20,446 nucleotides of DNA from CAYMYN01 sp964394665 (GTDB lineage Bacteria > Planctomycetota > UBA1135 > GCA-002686595): the NCBI GenBank assembly GCA_964394665.1, contig CAYMYN010000054.1:1-20446 (forward strand), read 5' to 3'. A model generated the notes under the pieces. It made no database searches. It worked only from the letters and a program-made list of their open reading frames with translations, and was not told where the DNA came from. How positions within the stretch are numbered: the first letter of the stretch is position 1; the number at the start of each line of letters is the position of its first letter. A program made the position numbers and the translations under genes. This document shows positions 13,416 to 20,446 of this stretch, one piece after another.

Positions 13416-14327
13416 TCAGGACGACGGCGCCGTACGCCTCGACACCTGCCCGCCAGCTACCACCGCCGTCCGCACCCGCCCCACGCTGGCCCTGGCGTAG
13501 ACCAGGGACGCGTCCAGGGAGGCGTGGCGCAGGGCCGCCCGGACCACGAGCAGGTCCCCCGTCTCCTCGTAGAGCCCCAGCCCGAAGGCATGGCGGCAGG
13601 CGTGCGGCGACGCCCCCCGGATCCCGGCTTTCTGGAACCAGCCATCGAGCCGGCGCCGTGCGTGGCGAGCGGAGAGCCGTGCGCCCTCGCGGCCTCGGAA
13701 CAGTGGGCCCGACTCGCGGCCCGCCAGGAAGCCCTCCAGGAGCGCCACCAGCTCCGGGCGCAGCCACAGCGTCCCCGGCGAGCCGTTCTTCGACGAGCGG
13801 ACAGATGCCTCGGCGCGCTCGAGGTCCAGGTCCTCGACATCGAGGCCCAGCGCTTCCCCGAGCCTGGCGCCGGTGGCGAGAAGCAGGTGGATCAGCACCC
13901 GGTCGCGCCGTGCCTCCGGCCCCCGGGCCTCGGCCAGGACCGCCAGTAGCCGGTCCTGCTCGACGGGCGACAGGCCCCTCGGCGGCCCGGGCCTACAGCG
14001 AGCGCGGCGGATCAAGCGGCCCGGGTCTTGGCGCAAGTACCCGGCGTCGTGGCAGTGGCGCAGGAACGAGCGCACGCTCGAGCGCAGCGCGTTCAGCGAG
14101 CCCGGCTTCTTCGGACGCCCGTCCGGCGTCCGGCGGGCCGCGTCGCTCGCGAGAAACGCGGCGACGGCCTCGTGGTCGAGTTGCTCCAGCTCGCAGCCAG
14201 GGCCTTCTGATGCGGCCCAGCGGGCAAGCGCCAGGACGTGGCGGTGGACCTGGGCGGTTGTGTGCGGCGAGCGCCCGTCGGCGCGGAGCTGCGTCTCGTA
14301 GCGCATGAGCGCTTCGGTGATGAGCAT
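13416..14327 (-). CDS. Second tyrosine recombinase (XerC/D-like size)
   Basis: This compact 303-aa recombinase has no arm-type domain. A core-binding domain spans about 1-105 (MLITEALMRYETQLRADGRS, SPHTTAQVHRHVLALARWA). The catalytic domain shows Arg155 in LATGARLGEALGL, Lys180 in SSKNGSPGTLWL, His242-x-x-Arg245 in SPHACRHAFG, His268 in ALRHASLDAS and Tyr277 in LVYARAS. The start ATG at 14327 has GAGGGG upstream. Size and layout match XerC/D-type or integron/cassette-type recombinases rather than the larger integrase at 7651. It stands 92 nt after the H1-tail/core-binding gene on the same strand, probably in one transcript, and is followed by a strong hairpin. Its target is unknown; possible roles are multimer resolution or mobilisation of nearby cassettes. 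Confidence 0.9.
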   Translation of the reverse strand: MLITEALMRYETQLRADGRSPHTTAQVHRHVLALARWAASEGPGCELEQLDHEAVAAFLASDAARRTPDGRPKKPGSLNALRSSVRSFLRHCHDAGYLRQDPGRLIRRARCRPGPPRGLSPVEQDRLLAVLAEARGPEARRDRVLIHLLLATGARLGEALGLDVEDLDLERAEASVRSSKNGSPGTLWLRPELVALLEGFLAGRESGPLFRGREGARLSARHARRRLDGWFQKAGIRGASPHACRHAFGLGLYEETGDLLVVRAALRHASLDASLVYARASVGRVRTAVVAGGQVSRRTAPSS

Positions 14328-14419
14328 GTTGCACCCCTCGGAGGTCTGGCTTGGAGGTGGGTGGACCCGACCAGCCCGAAGGCCAGCCGGGTCCCGGGTG
14401 CGATGAGAAGGACGCGGTG

Positions 14420-15214
14420 CTACTCAGCGTCAGGCAGGGGCGCAGACTCGATCAGGCCCTGCTCGACCGCCCAGCAGAGCGCCAGGCGCAGCACCCGCCG
14501 GGTGCGGTCGAAGGAGGGCTTGGCCTTGGGGCTGCCGTCGCGGGCGACCATCACGGCGGGGCACTCGTAGAAGCGCTGGACTTCGTGGGGCTGGATCAGA
14601 GCGAGCAGCTTGCCCTCGCCGAAGTGCGCCATCGCGACGGCCAACTCGCGCCGGTATCCGGCGATCGTCGCCTCGGATGCGCCCTCCGCTTCGATCGCTG
14701 CGAGGAAGCCCGTGGCAGCGTTCGCGAGCGTCGCGTTGCTGACCTTGGCGAGCCAGGGCTTCTCGGGAGTCGCCGCCGTCCCCGGCTTCGAGCGCGGCAT
14801 CGAGGACGGCGCGGTCCTCGTGGCAGGCTTCGTGGGCGTGGCCGGCTCCACGGGCTCGGGCGTCGCAGCGCGCTTCGCCTTCGAGGACTCCTTCGCCGCC
14901 TTCGCAGCGGGCTTCGAGCCGGTGCCCTTCGCAGGCGTCGTCCTGGTCTCCGGCGTCGCCTCGGCGTCGGGCTCCGCCTTCGCGGCGCTCTTGGCCTTCG
15001 TGCTCTTGGCGGGCTTCGTGGCGGGCTTCGGCGTGTCCGCCCCCTCCGCTGCCTTGGAGCCGCTCGTGCCCCGCTTGGCGGGCTTGCGGGCCTTCGTGAC
15101 GGGCGGGGGTTCGGTGGCCACAGCGGCGCTCTCAGGCGGCGTGGCGAGGGCCGCGTCGGGCGACGGGGAAACGGGCTCGGCGAGGGTCTCGGACGTGTTC
15201 GAAGTGGTTTGCAT
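14420..15214 (-). CDS. Histone-H1-like Lys/Ala/Pro-rich protein with recombinase core-binding domain
   Basis: This 264-aa two-part protein begins with a low-complexity region (about 1-150) of Ala, Lys, Pro, Thr and Glu with repeats such as TKPAKSTKAKSAAKAE and SKPAAKAAKESSKAKR, like histone H1 or AlgP tails. The C-terminus (about 158-262) reads as a SAM-like N-terminal core-binding domain of tyrosine recombinases: ATGFLAAIEAEGASEATIAG, YRRELAVAMAHFGEGKLLAL and RRVLRLALCWAVEQGLIE. No catalytic R-H-R-Y domain follows. The start ATG at 15214 has AGGAGA well placed; an earlier in-frame start at 15277 is less likely. Upstream of and co-oriented with the recombinase at 13416, it may assist that enzyme or bind its sites. 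The core-binding call is by pattern only. Confidence 0.7.
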   Translation of the reverse strand: MQTTSNTSETLAEPVSPSPDAALATPPESAAVATEPPPVTKARKPAKRGTSGSKAAEGADTPKPATKPAKSTKAKSAAKAEPDAEATPETRTTPAKGTGSKPAAKAAKESSKAKRAATPEPVEPATPTKPATRTAPSSMPRSKPGTAATPEKPWLAKVSNATLANAATGFLAAIEAEGASEATIAGYRRELAVAMAHFGEGKLLALIQPHEVQRFYECPAVMVARDGSPKAKPSFDRTRRVLRLALCWAVEQGLIESAPLPDAE

Positions 15215-15764
15215 CGCTGGTTCTCCTGTGCGCCGCACCATGCGGCGTCCAGCGCATACAGGCTCGGATCCCCGCACCCAGCCAGGCAGGTTCTGCGGGA
15301 TCTGCGGACGGTTCCCGGCGTCCCGCCCTCACGAGGGCTCGCTCGAGCCACGACGCTCACGTGCTCGTCAGCATCGAGGAGCCAGCCCGTTGGCCGAGGG
15401 CGGCCCGGGGGTCACCAGCGCCAGGGGTGCCCAGCGGGCGGGCCGTCGAGGGACCCGGGCACGGCGCCAGCATCGAGCGCCAGGGCGACTGCGATCCGGG
15501 GGTCCCAGGAGGCTGCTGGAGCACCCTCGGCCAGCTCCTCGATCCGCGAGCGTCGGGGAGCCTATGGGATCATCTGGCTATTGAGGTCCCCAGGACGAGG
15601 CTCCCAGGCCCGCCGCCCGATCGGCCACCACGGGCCCGGGATGCGGGGGAGGTCCCATTTCCGCACGAATGGGACGTAAACCATTCTATCGCTTCAGATC
15701 CGCAATATCAGTGAAGTCAATCGCCGACATCGATTACGCGCGACGGCGCCAAGAGCTAGCACGG
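15215..15764. other. Gap without a recognised gene
   Basis: Between the H1-tail gene and the RES gene lie about 550 nt. The part to about 15650 is very GC-rich with open frames of low-complexity product only; 15650-15764 is less GC-rich and belongs to the downstream flank of the RES gene. No gene is supported here. Confidence 0.5.
15652..15675. terminator. Hairpin downstream of the RES gene
   Basis: A perfect 8-bp stem pairs GTCCCATT (15652-15659) with AATGGGAC (15668-15675) around an 8-nt loop, about 90 nt past the RES stop codon in the minus direction. No T-tract is present, so a terminator role is only suggested by position. Confidence 0.35.
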
Positions 15765-16553
15765 CTAGACTCCATCGCACGGGAACCACCGCTCCTCTTC
15801 CCAGTCATCGGGGTCGCCAGAGATCTCGTCGATGAGAATGGTCCGTTCGAAGGCATAACCGATACTCTTTACGGTGAAGACAGCCCTCCGGACCGGAACG
15901 GCGGCTTGCAGGCTAAAAAGCGCGTAATTAAATCCTCCAGATCGCAAAGAACTACGGTAGCGAACCCCCGCGTAACCTAGTTTCTTGAAGAGCTCCGAGA
16001 TTGCCTGCGTAGCAGCGTAGGGTGCACGGTCAACATCGTCTCGGGTGACCGGGCGTGCAAATGCACGGTCGAGGTTGGGCCATGTCGCGAAGACCCCTTT
16101 GATTCCCTGGGTCTCTCCGGGTTTGTGTTGCGTCAGATCGACGAGCCTCTGATGTTCGGCCACGCGAAACTCAGCCACCGTCACCTCCATCCCGATCCAT
16201 GGGCGCACCTCTGACATCGCCGTATCGCGATCAGACGCGAGGTAGAGCACGGGGGAACCTGGCGGATTTGCTCGTCCCTCGTGCGCCCGATCCGGCGTCG
16301 GCCGCATTCGATGCGCACTCAATGGCCCGCTCGGGATCATCAGGGGCTGATCGCCTGAACTCGGATCGGGATCGTCGTAAGGGTCCTCAGCGGCTCCTTT
16401 CTGCGCGCGCCAGAGCAGGGAGCCTTCGGGTAGCGTTAGTTCTCTATCGGGGCACTCGGCCTCAACGTGACGCAAAAAGGTCTCTTTCCGAGTCGTCGAA
16501 AGATACCGATGCTTCCGAAGCTCGTTCTCGAATTCTGAAAACGTCATGGTCAT
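15765..16553 (-). CDS. RES-domain protein (putative NAD+-degrading toxin)
   Basis: This 262-aa protein has the RES fold signature: LLWRAQKG with Arg49, GRANPPG at 93-99, PVLYLASDRDTAMSEVRPW at about 101-119 with the conserved Glu115, YAATQAISELFKKLGYAG at 179-196 and YRSSLRSGGFNYALF at 199-213. RES toxins resemble ADP-ribosyltransferases and deplete NAD+ by phosphorolysis or hydrolysis; most are paired with an Xre/ParS-type antitoxin. No antitoxin-like gene is seen on either side. The N-terminal 45 residues (TFSEFENELRKHRYLSTTRK) are an extra helical segment that could target or restrain the domain. Start candidates are ATG at 16553 and 16547, with TAGGTG just before the first. Codons are visibly less GC-rich than neighbours, which suggests recent transfer. 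Confidence 0.88.
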   Translation of the reverse strand: MTMTFSEFENELRKHRYLSTTRKETFLRHVEAECPDRELTLPEGSLLWRAQKGAAEDPYDDPDPSSGDQPLMIPSGPLSAHRMRPTPDRAHEGRANPPGSPVLYLASDRDTAMSEVRPWIGMEVTVAEFRVAEHQRLVDLTQHKPGETQGIKGVFATWPNLDRAFARPVTRDDVDRAPYAATQAISELFKKLGYAGVRYRSSLRSGGFNYALFSLQAAVPVRRAVFTVKSIGYAFERTILIDEISGDPDDWEEERWFPCDGV

Positions 16554-16932
16554 CACCTATCCCGTGGGATGCACGTACGAGTGTTGTGTGTTACCGTCGA
16601 CACCTGGCGCCTGGCCAGGAACGCACGGCCGCTAGGCGGGGGCAAGGGATCGCTGGGTGGCGAGTCAGTGATGCAGCATTCCAGGGGCAAGATGGGCGAC
16701 GGCGTGCGCAGGGCCGACCGAGTCGCGGGAGATCCTCCACGCGCTGTCGACGCGGGCCGTCTGTCGGGCTGGTTTGCGCGCAGTGGCTCGAAGGCCGCCA
16801 GAAGGCGTGACCAGCATGGAGCGGAGGGCGGCGACGAGGCGCGACGAGGAACAACGCTACGATTGGTCCACGGCATGTCGCCGACCGTGTAGCGTGTCCT
16901 CCAGATGGGTCGAGGAGAGCCACAACGCCCAG

Positions 16933-17040
16933 TCACCACCAACTATCCCCTCCCAGCATTGTCCCCTTAGCCTTCTTCCGGGCCTCGCGCTCCCGCAGCG
17001 ACCCCACGATCCCCGGCCGCGGCGTGCCCGCCACGACTCG
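16933..17040 (-). pseudogene. 3'-end remnant of a homologue of the phage-type gene at 18738
   Basis: In the minus direction one frame reads TPRPGIVGSLREREARKKAK and stops at 16935-16933. The intact protein encoded at 18738 ends with PRPGIVGSLREREAREKAKG plus a short tail. The match covers about 20 residues and then diverges on both sides, so only the C-terminal piece of a second copy is left. It lies just downstream of the NucS-like gene and has no start of its own. Confidence 0.75.
16982..17018. repeat. 37-bp direct repeat, left copy
   Basis: This segment is identical base for base with 18793-18829 and in the same orientation. Similarity continues about 20 nt to the left with several mismatches and fades to the right. 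It lies in the 3'-end gene remnant, so the repeat may be an attachment-site duplication or simply homologous coding sequence. Confidence 0.85.
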
Positions 17041-17073
17041 CGTGCACTTTGCATCTAAGCACCGCACCGTCCC

Positions 17074-18147
17074 CTACCCCTGCTTGACGCCCTCTACCGC
17101 CAGTAGCCTGAAATTGACCTCGTACGTCTGCACGCGAATGCTCGGCATCAGGCTCGCCGCGTACATCAGCCCATCGTCGACGCCTCTCGCGATGATTAGG
17201 CCTTCGACCGCCTCGCCGTCCTGCGCCATGCGCTGCTTCACCCAGCCCATGTAGCGCATCACCTGGCCGATAGTCTGGTCCGTTGTCTGCGCTCGCTTGA
17301 GCTCGATCACGAGCCAACGACCGTCGCGCTTGTGACGCGCGAGCAAGTCGATGGCCCCGACGTCGACCCTGTACTCGAACCCGACCTGCTCGTCGTCCTC
17401 CTCATGCAGGCGCCACTCGCGGCCCAGCTCGATGCGGTCCCAATTGTCGCGCATGAACTCCTGGAGGTGCCGCTCAAGGTAGAACCGCGCTGCGCCCTCC
17501 CCGGCAGGCGCGCCGACGAATACGGGGACGTCGCCATCGTGCTCAGCCGAGGCCTGCTCTTCGAGCTTCCACCAGAGCGCATCGAGCACCCAGAGGTCCA
17601 CGCCCACCGCTTCCGCGAGCCGGACGAGCGTGCTGTTGATCGCGTCGTAGCGATCACCGAAGGGAGCGCTGCGATCGAAGTCCGGCCACAGATCTACCGT
17701 CCGCAATCCGGCCTCGACCACCTGGTTCCACACGCCGTAGCGCTGTGGGTTGCTGATCAGCAGGATCGGAGTGAGGATCGCCTTGCTGAGCCTGGGCACG
17801 AACGCCGGGCCAGTTGCCGGGACGAGTTCGTTTAGCCTCTCGCGCACTGGGCGCTCCTCGTCCAACAGGATCCCGAGTGCCTTGCGGAGCCGGGGCATGT
17901 CCTGCGTGACCGCCGGTCCCATGCGCTGCAAGGCCTGCCAGTGCCGGTTGTTCTTGAAGTGCAGGAACTCGCGGAAGTCGTCCTCGTCGATGTGCTCGAC
18001 GCGCGTGCGGTCGAACAGCGCTTGGTAACGGGGCAGCACCTCCGCGCGCGCCGCAACGACCTCCGCGATCTCGGCGACGGCGGGATCGCCGTTGTGCACG
18101 CGCTGGAGCACGCCTTTCAGCGTCGCGACTGCTGTCTCGAAGGCCAT
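17074..18147 (-). CDS. NucS-like PD-(D/E)xK nuclease with conserved N-terminal domain
   Basis: This is a 357-aa predicted nuclease. The C-terminal domain (about 219-350) shows a PD-(D/E)xK core: GAIDLLARHK with Asp267, WLVIELKRAQ with Glu282 and Lys284, then TIGQVMRYMGWVKQRM with Gln295 and LIIARGVDDGLMYAA, as in the NucS/DUF91 endonuclease domain. The N-terminal part (about 56-200) carries DDFREFLHFKNNRHWQALQR, LTPILLISNPQRYGVWNQV and DLWVLDALWWKLE, a module I recall next to such domains in defence-type proteins. The first ATG at 18147 has no good ribosome binding site; the frame is open upstream to 18525 but that extension is low-complexity. The gene is alone between two copies of a 37-bp repeat. 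A restriction- or repair-type role is inferred. Confidence 0.85.
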   Translation of the reverse strand: MAFETAVATLKGVLQRVHNGDPAVAEIAEVVAARAEVLPRYQALFDRTRVEHIDEDDFREFLHFKNNRHWQALQRMGPAVTQDMPRLRKALGILLDEERPVRERLNELVPATGPAFVPRLSKAILTPILLISNPQRYGVWNQVVEAGLRTVDLWPDFDRSAPFGDRYDAINSTLVRLAEAVGVDLWVLDALWWKLEEQASAEHDGDVPVFVGAPAGEGAARFYLERHLQEFMRDNWDRIELGREWRLHEEDDEQVGFEYRVDVGAIDLLARHKRDGRWLVIELKRAQTTDQTIGQVMRYMGWVKQRMAQDGEAVEGLIIARGVDDGLMYAASLMPSIRVQTYEVNFRLLAVEGVKQG

Positions 18148-18737
18148 CTTGGGAGGGTGATCGAGCCTTGGAGAGCCGACTCGCCCATCGAGGGTACCGG
18201 GTTCGGGCACCGGGCCGCAAAGCCACGGATCCTGGTGCAGGCCCTTGGTCGTCGCCGGAGGGTCCGGCAGCACGGCGGTTTCCGGCTGGGTTCGCGGCGT
18301 CACGGGCCTCCGCAGAGACCCGGACCCGCGTCGCGACACCGCTCCGGAGCACCTGTGTTGGGCACGACCCTCTACAGGTGGGCATCCGTACCCAGGCGCC
18401 CGTTCGCGCTCACGCCCAGCGGGCTCCTGACGACCCCCCCCTCCCCCCCAGGATGAGTGGTCCCGGGGGATCAACGGGAGGAGGACCCTGCCGGCGCTTG
18501 CTTTGGGCTCGCTCGCCGACCGCACGACTCCGTGCGCCCCCTACGAGATGGCAACCTTGAGTTTGTTCGCAGCGCCGGTCGGCGCGGCAGGGGTCAGGCA
18601 GATCAACACCCGAACGAGACCCTACCGGGGCCTGGGGGCCATGTCTAGGGACCGGAGGGGAGTTTCCCACAAGATCTAGTGGCCTGGGGTTGGCAGCCTA
18701 CCACCTGGCGTGGCCCAGGAGGGCCCAGAGGGGCCCA
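18148..18737. other. Gap upstream of the NucS-like gene
   Basis: About 590 nt carry no recognisable gene. Open frames exist on both strands but without domain or codon bias. GGGCCC palindromes at 18721 and 18731 echo the cluster in the primase gene. The promoter of the nuclease gene should lie here but no clear hexamer pair was found. Confidence 0.5.
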
Positions 18738-19661
18738 CTACGCCCCCTCGCCGACCACAACCCCCTCCACACTCCCCTTCGCCTTCTCCCTCGCCTCGCG
18801 CTCCCGCAGCGACCCCACGATCCCCGGCCTCGGTGCGTTCGCGAGGGCTTGCAGCTTCGGCAGCACCTTGCGGAACGCGGCGTCGTCGAGGGTCTCGCGC
18901 AGCGCCTCGATCCAGCCCGCGAACACCACGGTGAGCTCGGCGAGCGACACCGTCTGGTCGCGGCGCACTTCGAGCTCGTTGATCTTGTGGGCGCGGGCAG
19001 CGCGGCGATCGACGTGGCGCACGAGGTCTTCTGCCACCTCGTCGGCGGTTGCTCCCTCCTCGATCAGCCGCCCGACGTCGCGCATCAGCGGGCCGACGCG
19101 GTTGTGCTGCTTGCGCTTGACGGCGAGGTCGAGCTGCTCGAAGGCCTCGCGTAGCTGCGCTCGCCAGCGTGGCGAGTCACCCTCCTCGACGCGCTTCACG
19201 AGCGGCACCAGCGCGGCATCCATCATCGCGAGGTCGCTGCGGGTGTCGAGCAGGTCCTGGTCGTGCAGCGCCTCCTCGTACATCGCGCGCCACGCTTTGA
19301 GCACCTTCGAGTAGCGACCGCCTGCGGTCATCGGCGGGCCCGCGCCTGCGCCGTGGACGCGGCAGGGGCCGCTGGTCGTGGGGCCCGCCATGCAGGCCTC
19401 GTCCTCGATCACGGCGTTCTTTCGCTTGCGGCGGCGCCCGCAGATCGCGCGGCCGTCGGGTGTGAAGCAGAACTTGCGGCCGAGGGGGTCCTGGTGGGTC
19501 TCGATCTCGTGGATCGTGTAGCGGGGCAGCGTGCGGCGGGGAGCGGGGTCGTCGTCGGTGTCGGGCTCGTCCCCGTCGTGATCCTCGGGCACAGGCTCCT
19601 CTGCATCGAGGTGCTCCTCGACGTGCTCGTCCTGCGTCTCGTTGGGATCGCGCTCGTCCAT
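18738..19661 (-). CDS. Phage-type hypothetical protein with Cys/His cluster
   Basis: About 307 aa. The first 45 residues are acidic and disordered (DERDPNETQDEHVEEHLDAE). Next comes a Cys/His cluster with spacing typical of a small zinc site: KFCFT, RAICGRR, EACMAG and GPCRVHGAGAG (four Cys and one His). From about 115 the protein is helical: GRYSKVLKAWRAMYEEAL, LAMMDAALVPLVKRVEEGDS and HRVDRR-type segments. Proteins with a C-x-HG knuckle, a GRYS motif and a long helical tail are common in phage genomes near terminase and methylase genes; function is unknown. ATG at 19661 was chosen; GTG at 19670 is possible, 1 nt after the upstream methyltransferase gene ends. The 3' end shares a 37-bp repeat with a remnant at 16933. 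Confidence 0.75.
   Translation of the reverse strand: MDERDPNETQDEHVEEHLDAEEPVPEDHDGDEPDTDDDPAPRRTLPRYTIHEIETHQDPLGRKFCFTPDGRAICGRRRKRKNAVIEDEACMAGPTTSGPCRVHGAGAGPPMTAGGRYSKVLKAWRAMYEEALHDQDLLDTRSDLAMMDAALVPLVKRVEEGDSPRWRAQLREAFEQLDLAVKRKQHNRVGPLMRDVGRLIEEGATADEVAEDLVRHVDRRAARAHKINELEVRRDQTVSLAELTVVFAGWIEALRETLDDAAFRKVLPKLQALANAPRPGIVGSLREREAREKAKGSVEGVVVGEGA
18793..18829. repeat. 37-bp direct repeat, right copy
   Basis: This is the identical partner of 16982-17018, located in the last 35 codons of the intact phage-type gene (segment RPGIVGSLREREARE). Together the two copies bracket a 1.8-kb unit with the NucS-like gene. Confidence 0.85.
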
Positions 19662-19671
19662 GCCGTGCACG

Positions 19672-20446
19672 TCACTTGGCGGCAGCCGCTTTCTCAGCCT
19701 TCGCTGCGGTCGGCACAGGAGCCGCCTCCACGCCGCGCTCTGCCGCCACCTGCGCGAACGTGAGCTCCGTGCCGTCGAGCACCGCGCTCTTGCCCGTCGT
19801 GCGCTCCCAGCGCCTCACAGCGACGTCCACGAACGGCGGCGACAGCTCCATCGCGCGGCACCGGCGCTGCGTCTTCTCGGCCGCGATGATCTGCGTGCCG
19901 CTGCCGCTGAACGGTTCGAGCACGACCTCGCCGGGCCGCGTGTGCGAGCGGATCGGGCGCTCGAAGACCTCGAGGGGCTTCTTGGTCGGGTGCAGCACGT
20001 CGGGCTCGCCCGCCTGCTCGATCTCCCACACGGTGCGCTCGCTCGGGGCAGGGCGGCGGTCCTTCTCGGGCTGCATGCCCTTGCGCCACCCGTAGAAGCA
20101 CGGCTCGTGGGCCCACAGGTAGTGGCTGCGCGTCAGCACGCCGCGCGACTTGGCCCAGATGATCGTCTGGTGGACGAGCAGCTCGTTCTGCTCCCACGCG
20201 GCTTCCACCAGCCCCTGGCGACGGGTCGCGTGCCAGTTGTAGATCGGCACCCGCTCGTGGCAGTGCGCGAGCGCGACACGCAGGAACGAGGCGAAGAACT
20301 CCACGCTGCTCTCGGGATCCTTGTAGGCGTCCCAGTGCTTGTTCCCGACCTCCTTGCCGGGCGCGGCCTTGCGGCCGGCCTTCTTGTGGTGCTCGGCGGG
20401 GTGGTTTGTGCCGTCGTAGTCCACGAGGTACGGCGCGTCGGTCGCG
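19672..20446 (-). CDS. Beta-class DNA methyltransferase (phage ParB/methylase-type), N-terminus off window
   Basis: The C-terminal 257 residues are present; the start lies beyond the right edge. Near the edge the frame reads TDAPYLVDYDGTNHP, which aligns with the catalytic motif IV DPPY of amino-methyltransferases but has Ala in place of the first Pro. Further on come HPTKKPLEVFERPIRSH, motif I EVVLEPFSGSGTQIIAAE and MELSPPFVDVAVRRWERTTG, the usual closing part of beta-class enzymes in which motif IV precedes motif I. Phages often fuse such a methylase to an N-terminal ParB-like nuclease domain; that part would be outside the window. It precedes the phage-type gene at 18738 by about 10 nt on the same strand, as expected for a prophage-derived pair. 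Whether DAPY supports catalysis is open. Confidence 0.88.
   Translation of the reverse strand, partial: ATDAPYLVDYDGTNHPAEHHKKAGRKAAPGKEVGNKHWDAYKDPESSVEFFASFLRVALAHCHERVPIYNWHATRRQGLVEAAWEQNELLVHQTIIWAKSRGVLTRSHYLWAHEPCFYGWRKGMQPEKDRRPAPSERTVWEIEQAGEPDVLHPTKKPLEVFERPIRSHTRPGEVVLEPFSGSGTQIIAAEKTQRRCRAMELSPPFVDVAVRRWERTTGKSAVLDGTELTFAQVAAERGVEAAPVPTAAKAEKAAAAK

Larger units (their letters stand above)
16554..17073. other. Gap holding a gene remnant
   Basis: About 520 nt separate the RES gene from the NucS-like gene. From 16554 to about 16930 no gene is supported; open frames on both strands give Arg/Ser/Pro-rich products without a domain. From 16933 the sequence is a leftover of the 3' end of a gene like the one at 18738. 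Confidence 0.5.

Noticed and set aside
14351..15679. Plus-strand open frame of 442 codons
   Set aside because: It is the antisense of the Lys/Ala-rich gene; its Leu/Gly/Arg repeats mirror that composition.
16569..16892. Plus-strand frame of 107 codons as possible antitoxin for the RES gene
   Set aside because: No helix-turn-helix or Xre/ParS-like motif, opposite strand and no ribosome binding site.
18148..18525. N-terminal extension of the NucS-like nuclease
   Set aside because: The frame is open but its product is Pro/Arg/Gly-rich with no domain, and conserved sequence begins only after the ATG at 18147.

Overview
The window comes from a high-GC bacterium, roughly 65-72% GC by eye, with GC-rich third codon positions in most genes. 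The taxon cannot be fixed from these genes. Lysine/alanine-rich histone-H1-like tails and long GC-rich gaps would fit Myxococcota or another large-genome environmental lineage, but that is inference. No rRNA, tRNA, CRISPR array or housekeeping gene was recognised. All genes but one lie on the minus strand. The whole window looks accessory: a restriction-modification operon, an integrating element, and scattered toxin, nuclease and phage-type genes.

Region 1 (1-5118, minus) is a compact defence operon, read from high to low coordinates. It holds a ribbon-helix-helix regulator, a large gamma-class N6-adenine methyltransferase, a second methyltransferase with motif I ahead of an SPPY motif IV, and a phospholipase-D-fold restriction endonuclease of the BfiI/NgoFVII kind. 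The first three genes overlap by 4 and 13 nt, and the nuclease starts at a TTG 14 nt after the preceding stop. After a hairpin follows the start of a protein with a type I HsdR N-terminal-like nuclease domain, cut by the window edge. Two methyltransferases plus a PLD nuclease is the layout expected for a type IIS system that recognises an asymmetric site.

Region 2 (5119-7241) is a 0.95-kb GC-rich stretch without a credible gene. It is followed by a winged-helix protein with a lysine-rich tail (minus strand, with a recognisable promoter) and a divergent plus-strand gene of unknown function.

Region 3 (7251-13264, minus) is a tightly coupled replication/integration module. It runs from a palindrome at 13253, through a probably frameshifted small gene, to a DUF3854/DUF927-type primase-helicase-like protein, a TubC_N-like protein, a SpoVG-like protein, an excisionase-like HTH protein, a tyrosine integrase, a DUF5049-like protein and a 60-aa protein. 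From the primase to the last gene, every junction overlaps by 1-13 nt. The 3' end of the primase gene carries eight GGGCCC palindromes and an inverted repeat. A strong GC hairpin (13271-13309) separates this module from a second, shorter tyrosine recombinase and from a protein joining an H1-like tail to a recombinase core-binding domain.

Region 4 (15215-20446, minus) holds a RES-domain toxin-like gene with less GC-rich codons and no visible antitoxin, a NucS-like PD-(D/E)xK nuclease, a Cys/His-containing phage-type protein, and the C-terminal part of a beta-class DNA methyltransferase that runs off the right edge. The nuclease gene is bracketed by two identical 37-bp direct repeats. One lies in the 3' end of the intact phage-type gene, the other in a leftover fragment of that same 3' end, so the nuclease may be an inserted cargo cassette.
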